64,000 nucleotides of DNA. Origin: Bacillota bacterium (lineage in GTDB: Bacteria; Bacillota; Clostridia; Oscillospirales; Ruminococcaceae). A model generated the notes under the pieces. That model worked only from the letters and a program-made list of their open reading frames with translations, made no database searches and was not told the DNA's origin. Below, piece by piece: positions 28,001 to 34,670 of this stretch (positions within the stretch are counted from its first letter, which is position 1; each line of letters opens with the position of its first letter). The translations under genes were made by a program, and so were the position numbers. The stretch covers positions 26,259-90,258 of the forward strand of contig JAEWGD010000005.1 in the NCBI GenBank assembly GCA_023388515.1, given 5' to 3'.

Positions 28001-28918
28001 TTTGGCGATGCGGGAAATGATACAATTTACGACGGTGATGATTCAAGTTACCTCAGTGGTGGCGACGATGATGATTTCATCTATGGCGGAGGCGGTGCAG
28101 ATGTACTAGATGGCGGTGCAGGAAATGATTATCTGCAAGGTGACCATGGAGATGATACATACATATTCAAAAAAGGTTATGGAATTGATACAATCAATGC
28201 TTCATCTGGAAATAATACAATATTAATTTCAGGGTTCACATCATCTCAAATGATAAATACTCGCAACGCACAAAATGACCTAATCATCAATTTCAAAGGA
28301 TCCGAAGATTGTCTTATGATTCAACGTTTCTTTGATTACAACAGCAATAGAGATATTAATCTTATGTTTGATAATGGAACTATTCTAACACAGGGCGATA
28401 TTACAGCAAAATATGCACCTATTTATGGTACGGATAATGGTGATTGGCTTGCAATCCAAAATAGTGATAATGGCATTATTCACGGCTTAGGCGGAGATGA
28501 CGGACTCAGTGGTGGAAGCGGAAACGATGAGCTTTACGGTGAGGACGGAAATGATACACTCTATGGAAATGACGGCAATGATATTCTTGATGGCGGAACA
28601 GGAAACGATATCTTAAATGGCGGAAACGGATATGATACGTACATCTTCGGTAGGGGCTATAATAATGATGTAATTAATGATTGGGGTGGCAACAGTATTG
28701 TAAGATTTAATGATGTTAATTCTGATGAAATCACTATTTCTAATCAATACGGTTCAAATCTTGTTATTTCCATCAACGATACAGATGATACACTCATAAT
28801 TAATGGTTTTATGTGGAGTCAGGGCGGATACACATTTGAATTTGTGGATGGTGCTGTAGGTACGGTAAACAAGAATACTTGGGAAATGGAATTTAGTAAG
28901 CTACCTACAATTGACTAA
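25010..28918 (+). CDS. Secreted RTX calcium-binding protein with nuclease-like N-terminus
   Basis: A 1302-residue exported protein. Residues 1-33 are a Sec signal peptide (cleavage near VSA-TT). About 60-210 carry a PD-(D/E)xK-like motif set: Asp125 (YGYADLSK), Glu145 and Lys147 (YIWEVKP), and Gln165 (EEQLDRYV), as in many polymorphic nuclease toxins. After an acidic linker (DPDDPDDPEG) comes the block typical of RTX proteins (VYFDLDNNGFAEKTAW, LDLNGNGKIDNGSELFG, EF-hand-like loops) at about 430-540. Three clusters of RTX nonapeptides (GENGNDTLYG, GGNGDDTLLG, GNDGNDILDG) lie near 800-860, 955-1060 and 1145-1215. RBS AAAGGATGG. No type I exporter is nearby; Sec export is expected. Toxin function is inference. 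Confidence 0.75.
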   Translation: MIKKIKQRFMKIVSCILVVALLLPTIALIPVSATTDPDPVTGTPGFMLPYKTTLSPYSGLAWEIAAKVFKEVKLIEDFGHKWSPSYFHDQVQGHIRNNNNSFSKEELYCTYKKDYPDGKTYGYADLSKNIDNPHIPGSKITYIWEVKPVHWCLNPVLRKRTFEEQLDRYVDSEPSYRNGFKSGSLIPGDEFISKEGLFTIKYEDAGNGLILYSFDFRKEEIKLRVPDEVWTLTLLPLFDAMRRIMQSPEDNQNPVPSFDPSFAFERQSAFNEVGQAAEEMLNELGSNYDPNLAYTFINGAIYAGPTLIYSAKTLLNLKITTTSLAALNSKIKTTASQEIYKICSGVLIAITIGNADLVVSAIETYETCLTEHVPRGDEEDPDDPDDPEGPDNSDGGMSGGITGQVPGFTAAGNAAPPRDPLAIDFGASGIKLTTLENGVYFDLDNNGFAEKTAWIGTEDGFLALDLNGNGKIDNGSELFGDQFIMSNGQKSSFGFEALADFDKNEDGVVDENDSVFANLLVWIDTNQNGISETGELYTLDDLNIVSISLDYSETNILDTETGTLMAETSDVTYVENGIQKTTTITEFWFLVDTSDTTQDGEITSGNVPPLFQAIEDDETGQLFELWIRFQMAEDIASMRYYSKQIMYFITNSTDIDPNSRGGNIDARDLHVIEQFMGRNFEGVSGANPNAPAAEILKTVYTNIENYYFNIVNLKAAFGGYMAATYEFYDENDQKNIDLTFLNYIIDSKIAEGENVDTLVYSLGAYLKSFDAINGTSVFNDYSTHYSSISDYYANIVELADSNINTFIGTEGADNFKGTNNIDYVFGENGNDTLYGSKGNDLIYGREGNDTLNGGEGDDSYFIEYNHGNDVIIDNSGLNKIIFSDNFVYDDYAISVSAKGFVLTNKETGETICLQDFLTNPLNYEFYFEDQVVVLGGGEACEVIQGSDDSDELEASDGFNVFYGNGGNDNIYGGKNIDFMFGGNGDDTLLGRNGTNIIFGDAGNDTIYDGDDSSYLSGGDDDDFIYGGGGADVLDGGAGNDYLQGDHGDDTYIFKKGYGIDTINASSGNNTILISGFTSSQMINTRNAQNDLIINFKGSEDCLMIQRFFDYNSNRDINLMFDNGTILTQGDITAKYAPIYGTDNGDWLAIQNSDNGIIHGLGGDDGLSGGSGNDELYGEDGNDTLYGNDGNDILDGGTGNDILNGGNGYDTYIFGRGYNNDVINDWGGNSIVRFNDVNSDEITISNQYGSNLVISINDTDDTLIINGFMWSQGGYTFEFVDGAVGTVNKNTWEMEFSKLPTID

Positions 28919-28991
28919 TTATATTCAGTAAATACTGATATTCTCAGCAAACTATGAAAGTTTAAAGAAGAAGTAAAAATATAATAATGCA

Positions 28992-29045
28992 AAAGAGCAT
29001 AACTTGTGATGATTTTTCATCAGCTGGTTATGCTCTTTATTTTTA
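28992..29045 (+). terminator. Terminator after the RTX gene
   Basis: AAAGAGCATAAC pairs with GTTATGCTCTTT, with an inner TGATGATTTTTCATCA hairpin, followed by ATTTTT. It closes the two-gene unit. Confidence 0.85.
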
Positions 29046-29334
29046 GAACAACACAATTTTGCGATTTGTCAACTTGTTTGGTCATCTTATAAACATGTAC
29101 TTTCCATAAATCTAGATTGTCAGCCCTTTTAGTACAAAAAGTATTCTGATAGATATAAAGCTTTAAATTCAGCAGGAGATAAATGCTCCAAGAGCTATGG
29201 ATACAGAAATTATTGAACACTTGATATGATCTACAAGTTGGATTTACAGTTAATTATTGGTATGAAAAGCTCTCAGTTCTGAAAAATTGATTTTGGTGTT
29301 CAAAGTGCTTCTAGGAAGAGTGATTGTTCTTACG

Positions 29335-29500
29335 CATAATCCGATAAGAAAATTAAACGTAAATACGAAATTAGATAAAGAGGCGCGAAAGTTTGATGAC
29401 CTGCTGAAGCGTGATTTTAAGGCTGAAGAGCCTTGTAAAAAAGTGTGTAACAGACATTACTGAGATTAAAGCGAGCGATGGAAAATTGCGGTATATCACA
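29335..29500 (+). pseudogene. IS3-family OrfB remnant (integrase core start)
   Basis: Read with one frameshift near 29440, the plus strand gives KKIKRKYEI, then DDLLKRDFKAEEPCKK and CVTDITEIKASDGKL. This matches the IS3 OrfB region leading into the rve catalytic core; the Asp of TDITE is the first DDE residue. The rest of the core is absent, and stop codons interrupt the upstream part. It is oriented opposite to the remnant at 23.3 kb and may come from the same IS type. An open frame at 29411-29776 is a chance extension of this remnant. Confidence 0.75.
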
Positions 29501-29960
29501 CCAACACCTTGTCCATTACCAAAAACTCACTGTGAACATACCTATAACCTTCTCAAAATCAGCCTAAAAACAGTTGTAATTCACACAATAAAAGCAAAAA
29601 AACACGCTGATTCTTACGGTTTTCACACCAATAATCGCATGATTTTACGCTGTTTTTATTCGCCTAAGGTGAGATTGGCAGAGGTGGTGTGGGTTGTGTA
29701 TTTCTGGAAGTCGCTATCTAATATGTTGCAAACTTTTGCCATACGATACATTCTTGAAGCAAGTCCCTTAAATTGAGGACTTGCTTTTTGCGTCCACGCG
29801 AACGGATCGCAAACCACCGCAGCTCGCTTTGTGCTTGGATATGAACAGCATGAACCACTTATCGTAAGCATTATATTAAGGTCACTACGAAAATATCATG
29901 GAAAAAGCATATAATATAGTAGAGCCACTCTTCTAGTTCCACTCCATTCAAGAGCGGCTT
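29500..29960. other. Non-coding decayed stretch with one terminator-like hairpin
   Basis: No convincing gene. It contains the AGCAAGTCC / GGACTTGCT hairpin at 29758-29785 followed by TTTTT, a good rho-independent terminator on the plus strand without an intact gene before it. This points to a lost gene. Confidence 0.5.
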
Positions 29961-30006
29961 CGGAGCGGAACCCGGAGCGACTTCCCGCCAGGTTCTATCA
30001 GGGTTT

Positions 30007-30117
30007 GAGCGGAATGAGCGGGTTGCCTCAACCCATTATGTCATATAAAATCTAAAATAAAATACATAAAATAAGAAAAAAATTATATAGAGTTGGAATT
30101 ACCCGCTCATTCCGCTC
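30007..30117. repeat. Perfect 17-bp inverted repeat with upstream GAGCGG motifs
   Basis: GAGCGGAATGAGCGGGT at 30007-30023 is repeated inverted as ACCCGCTCATTCCGCTC at 30101-30117, around 77 bp of AT-rich DNA. Further GAGCGG/GAGCGA copies lie just upstream (29950-29985). The layout resembles an iteron or protein-binding region of a phage or plasmid; it directly precedes the HNH remnant. Confidence 0.75.
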
Positions 30118-30143
30118 ATGTTTGTCCATAAGGAGGTTTTTCT

Positions 30144-30345
30144 ATGCCACCCAAAGCACCACGTCCCTGTGCTTACCCAAGATGTCCCAACCTTACCACT
30201 GAGCGATATTGTGAACTCCATAAAACCATTGCGTCCCGTGAATATCAGAAGCTTCGCGATCCCGCTACCACTGCTCGTTACGGTAGTGAGTGGAGACGTA
30301 TTAGAAATCGATATATTTCTCTGCACCCGCTTTGTCGACCTGATT
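30144..30345 (+). pseudogene. Phage-type HNH endonuclease, N-terminal remnant
   Basis: After AAGGAGG, the frame from ATG 30144 encodes a Cys-rich start (RPCAYPRCPNLTTERYCELH) and then YGSEWRRIRNRYISLHPLC. This is the N-terminal half of the small HNH endonucleases encoded next to phage terminase genes. The HNH catalytic part is missing: homology ends at HPLC, where a different frame begins (30331). Confidence 0.75.
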
Positions 30346-30456
30346 GATGTCATGCTGCTTCATCCCGATGGAACACTGGAAATCCGATTGAACTACGCTG
30401 ACCAGTATCAGAGAGTAATTGAGTTTCTGGAAAACAATCAAAAGCACTTAGCCTAA
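30331..30456 (+). pseudogene. Putative serine recombinase, C-terminal remnant
   Basis: A 41-residue tail in a new frame (FVDLIDVMLLHPDGTLEIRL, then NYADQYQRVIEFLE) ending at TAA 30456. The pattern of a short strand, HxDG turn, EIRxxYAD and a terminal helix resembles the C-terminal end of large serine recombinases of Clostridia. It stops 33 bp before the right junction (30490), where integrase genes of such elements usually lie. The catalytic and zinc-ribbon domains are absent, so it cannot be active. Identification rests on a short segment. Confidence 0.55.
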
Positions 30457-30489
30457 GATTTTTTAAGGCAAGGGAGCGTATTAATTGAG

Positions 30490-31011
30490 GGATACACTGG
30501 TTCTACTGGTCCAACTGGTCCAACAGGATCTACTGGTCCTACTGGTGCTACTGGTCCAACTGGTGATACTGGTGCTACTGGCCCTACTGGTCCTATACAG
30601 CAATTACGAGGAATACAAGTTCAGCTTACCGACGCAGGAAACACTTTTGTTGACACTGGCAACCCCGTAATTTTCAACAATGTAATAAATGACCAAAGCT
30701 TAAATGTTAATTATAACACATTAACAGGTGAATTCACTATCAATGAATCTGGCAACTACTATGTAACATGGTGGGTTGCTACTGATGGTGCTGGCCCTTC
30801 ACTTACAATCTCTTTTGCAGTGGAAGTAAACGGAAGTCTTAATATTCTTGGCTCAACTCCAATAGTTACAGGGCAAGTTACAGGCAGTGCCTTTGTTGCT
30901 GTAGGAGCTACCCCTGCTACAATAAGACTTGTAAACCTAACAGCTGATGACACAATGTTCGCAAATACCCCTGTTCAAGCAAATATGATAATCACAGAAA
31001 TATCTAGCTAA
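30490..31011 (+). pseudogene. Collagen-like surface protein, 3' half without a start
   Basis: In frame from GGA at 30490 the sequence encodes Gly-X-Y triplets (GYTGST, GPTGPT, GATGPT) and then a 135-residue C-terminal domain (IQQLRGIQVQLTDAG ... NYYVTWWVATDG ... ANMIITEISS). That beta-rich domain resembles the C-terminal C1q/TNF-like trimerisation domain of BclA-type proteins. The frame is open back to about 30458 but has no ATG, GTG or TTG start. Phase and triplet register match the 5' half at 20663-20990; joined, they give 282 residues. Confidence 0.85.
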
Positions 31012-31058
31012 TTCAAGTCTATATTCAGCATATAATTTGTAAATTTTGGTTGAATAAA

Positions 31059-31093
31059 GCAATGGTTTGAAGTTTTACATTCAAGCTATTGCT
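31059..31093 (+). terminator. Weak hairpin after the collagen-like 3' half
   Basis: AGCAATGGTTTGAA pairs imperfectly with TTCAAGCTATTGCT around an 8-nt loop. There is no T-run, so termination is uncertain. Confidence 0.35.
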
Positions 31094-31134
31094 ACATATT
31101 ACAGGATTTATATTTTGTTTAGAATTACTTAACG

Positions 31135-31881
31135 CTATTTGGCATCACAAAAGTTCGTGAATTCATCATAATTGCCATTAAAAACATTCATGTCAATATA
31201 CTTTTCATCACCAGAATATCCATCAAGCCTTTCTCTATTTGTATATTGCCAAAAAGTCCAGTTACGATTATCTGAAAGCTTAGGCTTAGTTATAACATTT
31301 CTTATCCATATTGGATAATTGGTATAATTATCCTTAATATATAAATCATATGACTTTTTCGTTGCATATATAATTGGCTTTTTGCCATAATGCTCCTCAA
31401 GTTTTTCAATAAACTCATCTAAAATCGGCTTTACTTTCTCAATATCAGCTGGATTTTTAAAATATTCACCATAAAACTCAACATCAACTACGGGTGGAAG
31501 TGAGCTTTTGTTTTTAGGGACAGCTTTAATGAAGTTCTCAGCCTGTCCAGCACCACTACTATCATAGCTTAAAAAGTGATATGCACCTATTTTCAAATCA
31601 GTTTTATTTGCATTCTCCCAATTTTGCTTAAACATTTCATCAACAAATCCACTACCTTCAGTAGCCTTAATGAAAGCAAAATCTATATCATTTTGTGATA
31701 AAATATGCCAATCTATTTCCCCCTGATATGACGAAACATCAACCCCTCTAACTGAATAGTCCTTATCGCTTGGATTGTTTAGCAGAATCACGCCATTGTA
31801 AACCAAAACTGCAATTATGAACAAGACCAATACAAACGCAATTCCAATTGTTGCAAAAAGTTTCTTTTTAGATTTTTTCAT
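31135..31881 (-). CDS. GH25 lysozyme-family muramidase, membrane-anchored
   Basis: A 248-residue protein with an N-terminal membrane helix (IGIAFVLVLFIIAVLVYNGV at about 12-31) and a GH25 catalytic domain. Visible family marks are GVDVSSYQGEIDW, FAFIKATEG, PPVVDVEF with the catalytic Asp/Glu, and WTFWQYTNR. It would cleave peptidoglycan outside the membrane. It overlaps the upstream membrane-protein gene by 14 bp, so the two are co-translated. Confidence 0.92.
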   Translation of the reverse strand: MKKSKKKLFATIGIAFVLVLFIIAVLVYNGVILLNNPSDKDYSVRGVDVSSYQGEIDWHILSQNDIDFAFIKATEGSGFVDEMFKQNWENANKTDLKIGAYHFLSYDSSGAGQAENFIKAVPKNKSSLPPVVDVEFYGEYFKNPADIEKVKPILDEFIEKLEEHYGKKPIIYATKKSYDLYIKDNYTNYPIWIRNVITKPKLSDNRNWTFWQYTNRERLDGYSGDEKYIDMNVFNGNYDEFTNFCDAK

Positions 31882-32314
31882 GATGTCCCTCCGATTTTTT
31901 ATGTTTATTCACCTTTACTTGTGTAGCAATTAACGCAATAATAACTGCAACAGCCCCAATCGGTATGTATAACCATGTGTAGAAAACGACCAATACTTTG
32001 TTGATTAAATGGGCGTTCTCAGACTTTACAAACAATATTTTAAACGATGAGATAAACAGTTTCATAAACGGCAATGCGATAAAAGTTGCTATAATAAATG
32101 CAAGATTTACAAGCCAAGTATTTCTAAATTCTTTCCACTCTCGTGAGGGTAGCAGAAAACTCCTAACTATCAATGGAATAATAATACCAAGCATAAGAGC
32201 CGCCCCAGCTTTTATTACTCCCGTTAAGAAAATTCCACCGTAGAACGACAGAAGATAAGTCATGCCACAGACAACGCCTTTCCATTTGTATGTCATATCC
32301 ATCATTTTACCCAT
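31868..32314 (-). CDS. Four-helix membrane protein of unknown function
   Basis: A 148-residue protein with about four membrane segments (VVCGMTYLLSFYGGIFL, GAALMLGIIIPLIV, VNLAFIIATFIALPFM, LYIPIGAVAVIIALIA) and a basic tail (KVNKHKKSEG). Not recognised. It precedes and overlaps the GH25 gene, suggesting a joint envelope role. Confidence 0.6.
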   Translation of the reverse strand: MGKMMDMTYKWKGVVCGMTYLLSFYGGIFLTGVIKAGAALMLGIIIPLIVRSFLLPSREWKEFRNTWLVNLAFIIATFIALPFMKLFISSFKILFVKSENAHLINKVLVVFYTWLYIPIGAVAVIIALIATQVKVNKHKKSEGHHEKI

Positions 32315-32448
32315 ACCTTTACTAATAAGTTAATTTTATTTATGCGTAAAAATGCAAAAATCCACCGAGAACGATGGATTAGATTGATTATAACTCTACA
32401 CAGTTTTGCATATACACATAATTAATAAGGAAACAATATTGCCTTATA

Positions 32449-33069
32449 TTATTTACCACGCTTTGAAGAACCCTTGCGTTTGCTATCAATATTCCTCTTT
32501 AGCTCACCCATTTTTTCTTCGCTATTCTGTTTAAATTTACTTAGCTTATCTTCAAATGTCATTTCAGTTATAGGAACTTGTTTCTTAGGCTCCCAAACAT
32601 TTTGACGAGGACGCCTATTTCCACCACCGCTAGAGCCACTACCACCGCCAGAACTACCGCCATGATAGTTGCTGTTTCCACCGCCAGAATTGCCCCCACC
32701 ACGATAGTTGCTGTTTCCACCGCCAGAATTGCCCCCGCCACGATAGTTACTGTTTCCACCGCTAGAGTTATTCCCACCACGATAGTTGCTGTTTCCACCA
32801 GAGCTATTGTTTTCAGCACTGCCCTCAGTATCTGGGTCAACTGCCTTTTTAATAGACAAGCTAATTTTGCCCGCCTCATTAACGCCAATAATTTTAACCT
32901 TTACAGGTTGGTTTTCTGACAAATGGTCTTTAATGTCATTAACATACGAGTTATGAATCTCCGAGATATGAACCATGCCTGTTGTGCTCTGGTCAAGTTC
33001 AACAAATGCCCCGTACGTTGTAATTCCTTTAACTATTCCATCATAGATTTTTCCCACTTCAAATTGCAT
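32449..33069 (-). CDS. yabR: S1-domain RNA-binding protein (YabR-like) with Gly-rich repeats
   Basis: A 206-residue protein. Residues 1-75 are an S1 domain (GKIYDGIVKGITTYGAFVEL, then GMVHISEI). Residues 85-150 form a low-complexity run of SGGNSNYRGG-type repeats (about five), and the C-terminal 50 residues are basic (RRPRQN, DSKRKGSSKRGK). The S1 start and location after a DivIC-like gene match YabR of B. subtilis; the Gly-Asn-Arg expansion is larger than usual and may mediate RNA binding or condensation. RBS GGAGG lies upstream. Confidence 0.85.
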   Translation of the reverse strand: MQFEVGKIYDGIVKGITTYGAFVELDQSTTGMVHISEIHNSYVNDIKDHLSENQPVKVKIIGVNEAGKISLSIKKAVDPDTEGSAENNSSGGNSNYRGGNNSSGGNSNYRGGGNSGGGNSNYRGGGNSGGGNSNYHGGSSGGGSGSSGGGNRRPRQNVWEPKKQVPITEMTFEDKLSKFKQNSEEKMGELKRNIDSKRKGSSKRGK

Positions 33070-33092
33070 AAAGTAAAAATATTCCTCCTAAA

Positions 33093-33434
33093 TTAATTTC
33101 TTGATATATCATAAAATCTGCGTTCTTTGGGTATGCCATAATTAAATTCTGGATTTTCCGTTGCATATTTCTCCATATAAGTATTTATGTCATCATTATC
33201 AATTATCCTCTGATATTCGATATTTTCCGCCTCAAGTTCCTCAGTTTTCTGTTCAATTAATTGTAACTCTTTTTTCTTTTCTGATATTGTAGATTGACTT
33301 GACACAATAGACACAACACAAAAAACAAGAACAACAATAGCAGCCCCTGTGCTTATAACAGGGAACAAGCCTTTTTTCTTTTTGTTCTTAGAACTTACAA
33401 CTTTATTCTTCAACTGGCTCACTTTCCTTCGCAT
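33093..33434 (-). CDS. divIC: Septum formation initiator (DivIC/FtsB-like)
   Basis: A 113-residue bitopic protein: basic cytosolic start (KNKVVSSKNKKKKG), one membrane helix (VISTGAAIVVLVFCVVSIVS) and an extracytoplasmic coiled coil (EKKKELQLIEQKTEELEAEN). This is the DivIC/FtsB cell-division architecture, and the order yabP-yabQ-divIC-yabR matches B. subtilis. Confidence 0.85.
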   Translation of the reverse strand: MRRKVSQLKNKVVSSKNKKKKGLFPVISTGAAIVVLVFCVVSIVSSQSTISEKKKELQLIEQKTEELEAENIEYQRIIDNDDINTYMEKYATENPEFNYGIPKERRFYDISRN

Positions 33435-33509
33435 TTTTTATATTCATATCACTCATTATACAACATATAATAAAATCTAGCAAGCCTATTTTTGTTTTTT
33501 CACAAAAAA

Positions 33510-33935
33510 TTAATCTTTTTTGAGTTTTCCCACAAATTCTGTCTTACTTTTTTCACATATAAGTGAGATTAGCTTTGCGAGAGGAGAAAAAATCCTGTTA
33601 AGTATTTTATGTATGAACAAGGTTATTTTCCTTATTATCCCTACAACAGTGTTTCCAACAGTGAAAAAGTAAACTGTAAACCCTAATAAATTGCCAACGA
33701 CATAGAAAACTCTGAACTCACCCCTTGAGGCAACGATTGAAAAGCACATCACAAATGACGCATATACGAACATAAACAGCACATCTTCTATTGCAACCAT
33801 TATTTTATTGTGGGGAATTACTGCTCTTATTACACGAAATATGTCGAAAAATATACCGATTGGAATTCCTAAAAGGCATGACAGTAAGAAAAGTTGCGTC
33901 TGTTCCGTTGCTGTGAAAAAAGTTTCAAGATCCAT
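33510..33935 (-). CDS. yabQ: Spore cortex biosynthesis protein YabQ
   Basis: A 141-residue membrane protein with about four helices. The N-terminal ATEQTQLFLLSCLLGIPIGI and FDIFRVIR are typical of YabQ, needed for spore cortex formation in B. subtilis. RBS AGGAGG. It sits between yabP and divIC as in other spore formers, which supports a sporulating organism. Confidence 0.9.
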   Translation of the reverse strand: MDLETFFTATEQTQLFLLSCLLGIPIGIFFDIFRVIRAVIPHNKIMVAIEDVLFMFVYASFVMCFSIVASRGEFRVFYVVGNLLGFTVYFFTVGNTVVGIIRKITLFIHKILNRIFSPLAKLISLICEKSKTEFVGKLKKD

Positions 33936-33953
33936 ATTTCCTCCTGCACCTTT

Positions 33954-34235
33954 CTATCTGAAAAGCTTTCCCAAAAATGAAACTGGGCCTTTTTTGTCTT
34001 TGTCACCGTAGGAAAGCGACCATATATCGCCCTCTATTGACATTTCACCGGTTTCAACACTCATAGAGTTGACATGAAGATTTCTGCCCTGTATTACAAG
34101 TTCGCCCATTTGCGTGTAGAGTAGAATTGTTTTGTCGTCAAAGTTGTCAACGTCGGTGACTCCAGAAATTGAGAGGGATTTCCTGTTTTCCATTATTACG
34201 TTATGTAGTACTCGTGCGATTTTTTCTTCTGCCAT
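33954..34235 (-). CDS. yabP: Sporulation protein YabP
   Basis: A 93-residue protein from ATG 34235 (MAEEKIARVLHN), preceded by AAAGGAG; an open extension to 34268 runs into the repeat and is rejected. The segment ENRKSLSISGVTDVDNFDD and LVIQGRNLHVNSMSVETGEM match the YabP/YqfC spore family. First gene of the yabP-yabQ-divIC-yabR cluster. Confidence 0.92.
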   Translation of the reverse strand: MAEEKIARVLHNVIMENRKSLSISGVTDVDNFDDKTILLYTQMGELVIQGRNLHVNSMSVETGEMSIEGDIWSLSYGDKDKKGPVSFLGKLFR

Positions 34236-34261
34236 AATTATTTCTCCTTTTTTATTTATTA

Positions 34262-34670
34262 TATGCAACGGATGGGAAAAAAGAACAAGCTAAAGGGGTT
34301 TGCTCATTCGCCGCATGGCTTTTTTGCTCTCGCTTTGTTTTTGTTTGCCTTTTACCACAGAACTTTAGTTTGCATTGTTTATTTTAGTGAAGTATGGTTC
34401 TTGTTTTCTTTGTTGTCATTTATTCTACTTTCCGTATTGTTAAATTTAATTGTGGGTGTTCATTTCTTTGTGCGTACAAAGAAACGAACCAAAGAAAAAC
34501 GCAGCTCAACGCCGCTGAGGCTTGGCACGCTCAACCAAAATCAAAGAAGTTCACTTTGATTTTGGTTCGCTACCTTGATTAGTTGCTTTCCCGTCGCATT
34601 TACTATGCTTAGGAGGTGATTTCCATGTGCGACGGAAAAGCGGTTTAGGATTGTTCTGGCATAAATATAT
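34262..34670. repeat. Full-length copy of the window's intergenic repeat
   Basis: Shares long near-identical blocks with copies at 49.3-49.7 kb (inverted) and 63.7-64.0 kb: TTGCTCATTCGCCGCATGG, TAGTGAAGTATGGTTC, ACTTTCCGTATTGTTAAA, TTTCTTTGTGCGTACAAA and CTTGGCACGCTCAA. It contains two hairpins: CCAAAATCAAAG / CTTTGATTTTGG (34535-34565) and TTTCCCGTCGCA ... TGCGACGGAAAA (34591-34638). It lies upstream of yabP. A frame of about 98 codons inside is shared by the copies but is probably repeat sequence. Confidence 0.85.

Larger units (their letters stand above)
20991..30490. mobile_element. 9.5-kb accessory element inserted in the collagen-like gene
   Basis: Collagen-encoding triplets end at 20990 and resume at 30490. 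Both junctions carry GG as the last base of one codon and the first of the next (ACG|G at 20989-20990; GAG|G at 30489-30490), and precise joining gives GDT-GYT-GST. The content is accessory: half-size HsdS, decayed hsdM, IS3-type remnants, a possible immunity-toxin pair, a phage-type HNH remnant and a putative serine-recombinase tail 33 bp from the right junction. The hsdM and 29.9-30.4 kb parts look more GC-rich than the host genes. Interpretation as a decayed serine-integrase element is inference. Confidence 0.7.

Noticed and set aside
27420..28660. Repetitive GGTGGCAATGAT-type DNA as a DNA repeat array
   Set aside because: It is explained by the RTX nonapeptide coding repeats.
29411..29776. 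121-codon frame after the RTX gene
   Set aside because: Only the first 30 codons match IS3 OrfB; the rest is unrelated decayed sequence.
30118..30456. 112-codon frame spanning the HNH and recombinase remnants
   Set aside because: Only its last 41 codons match a plausible family; the first part is out of frame with the HNH start.
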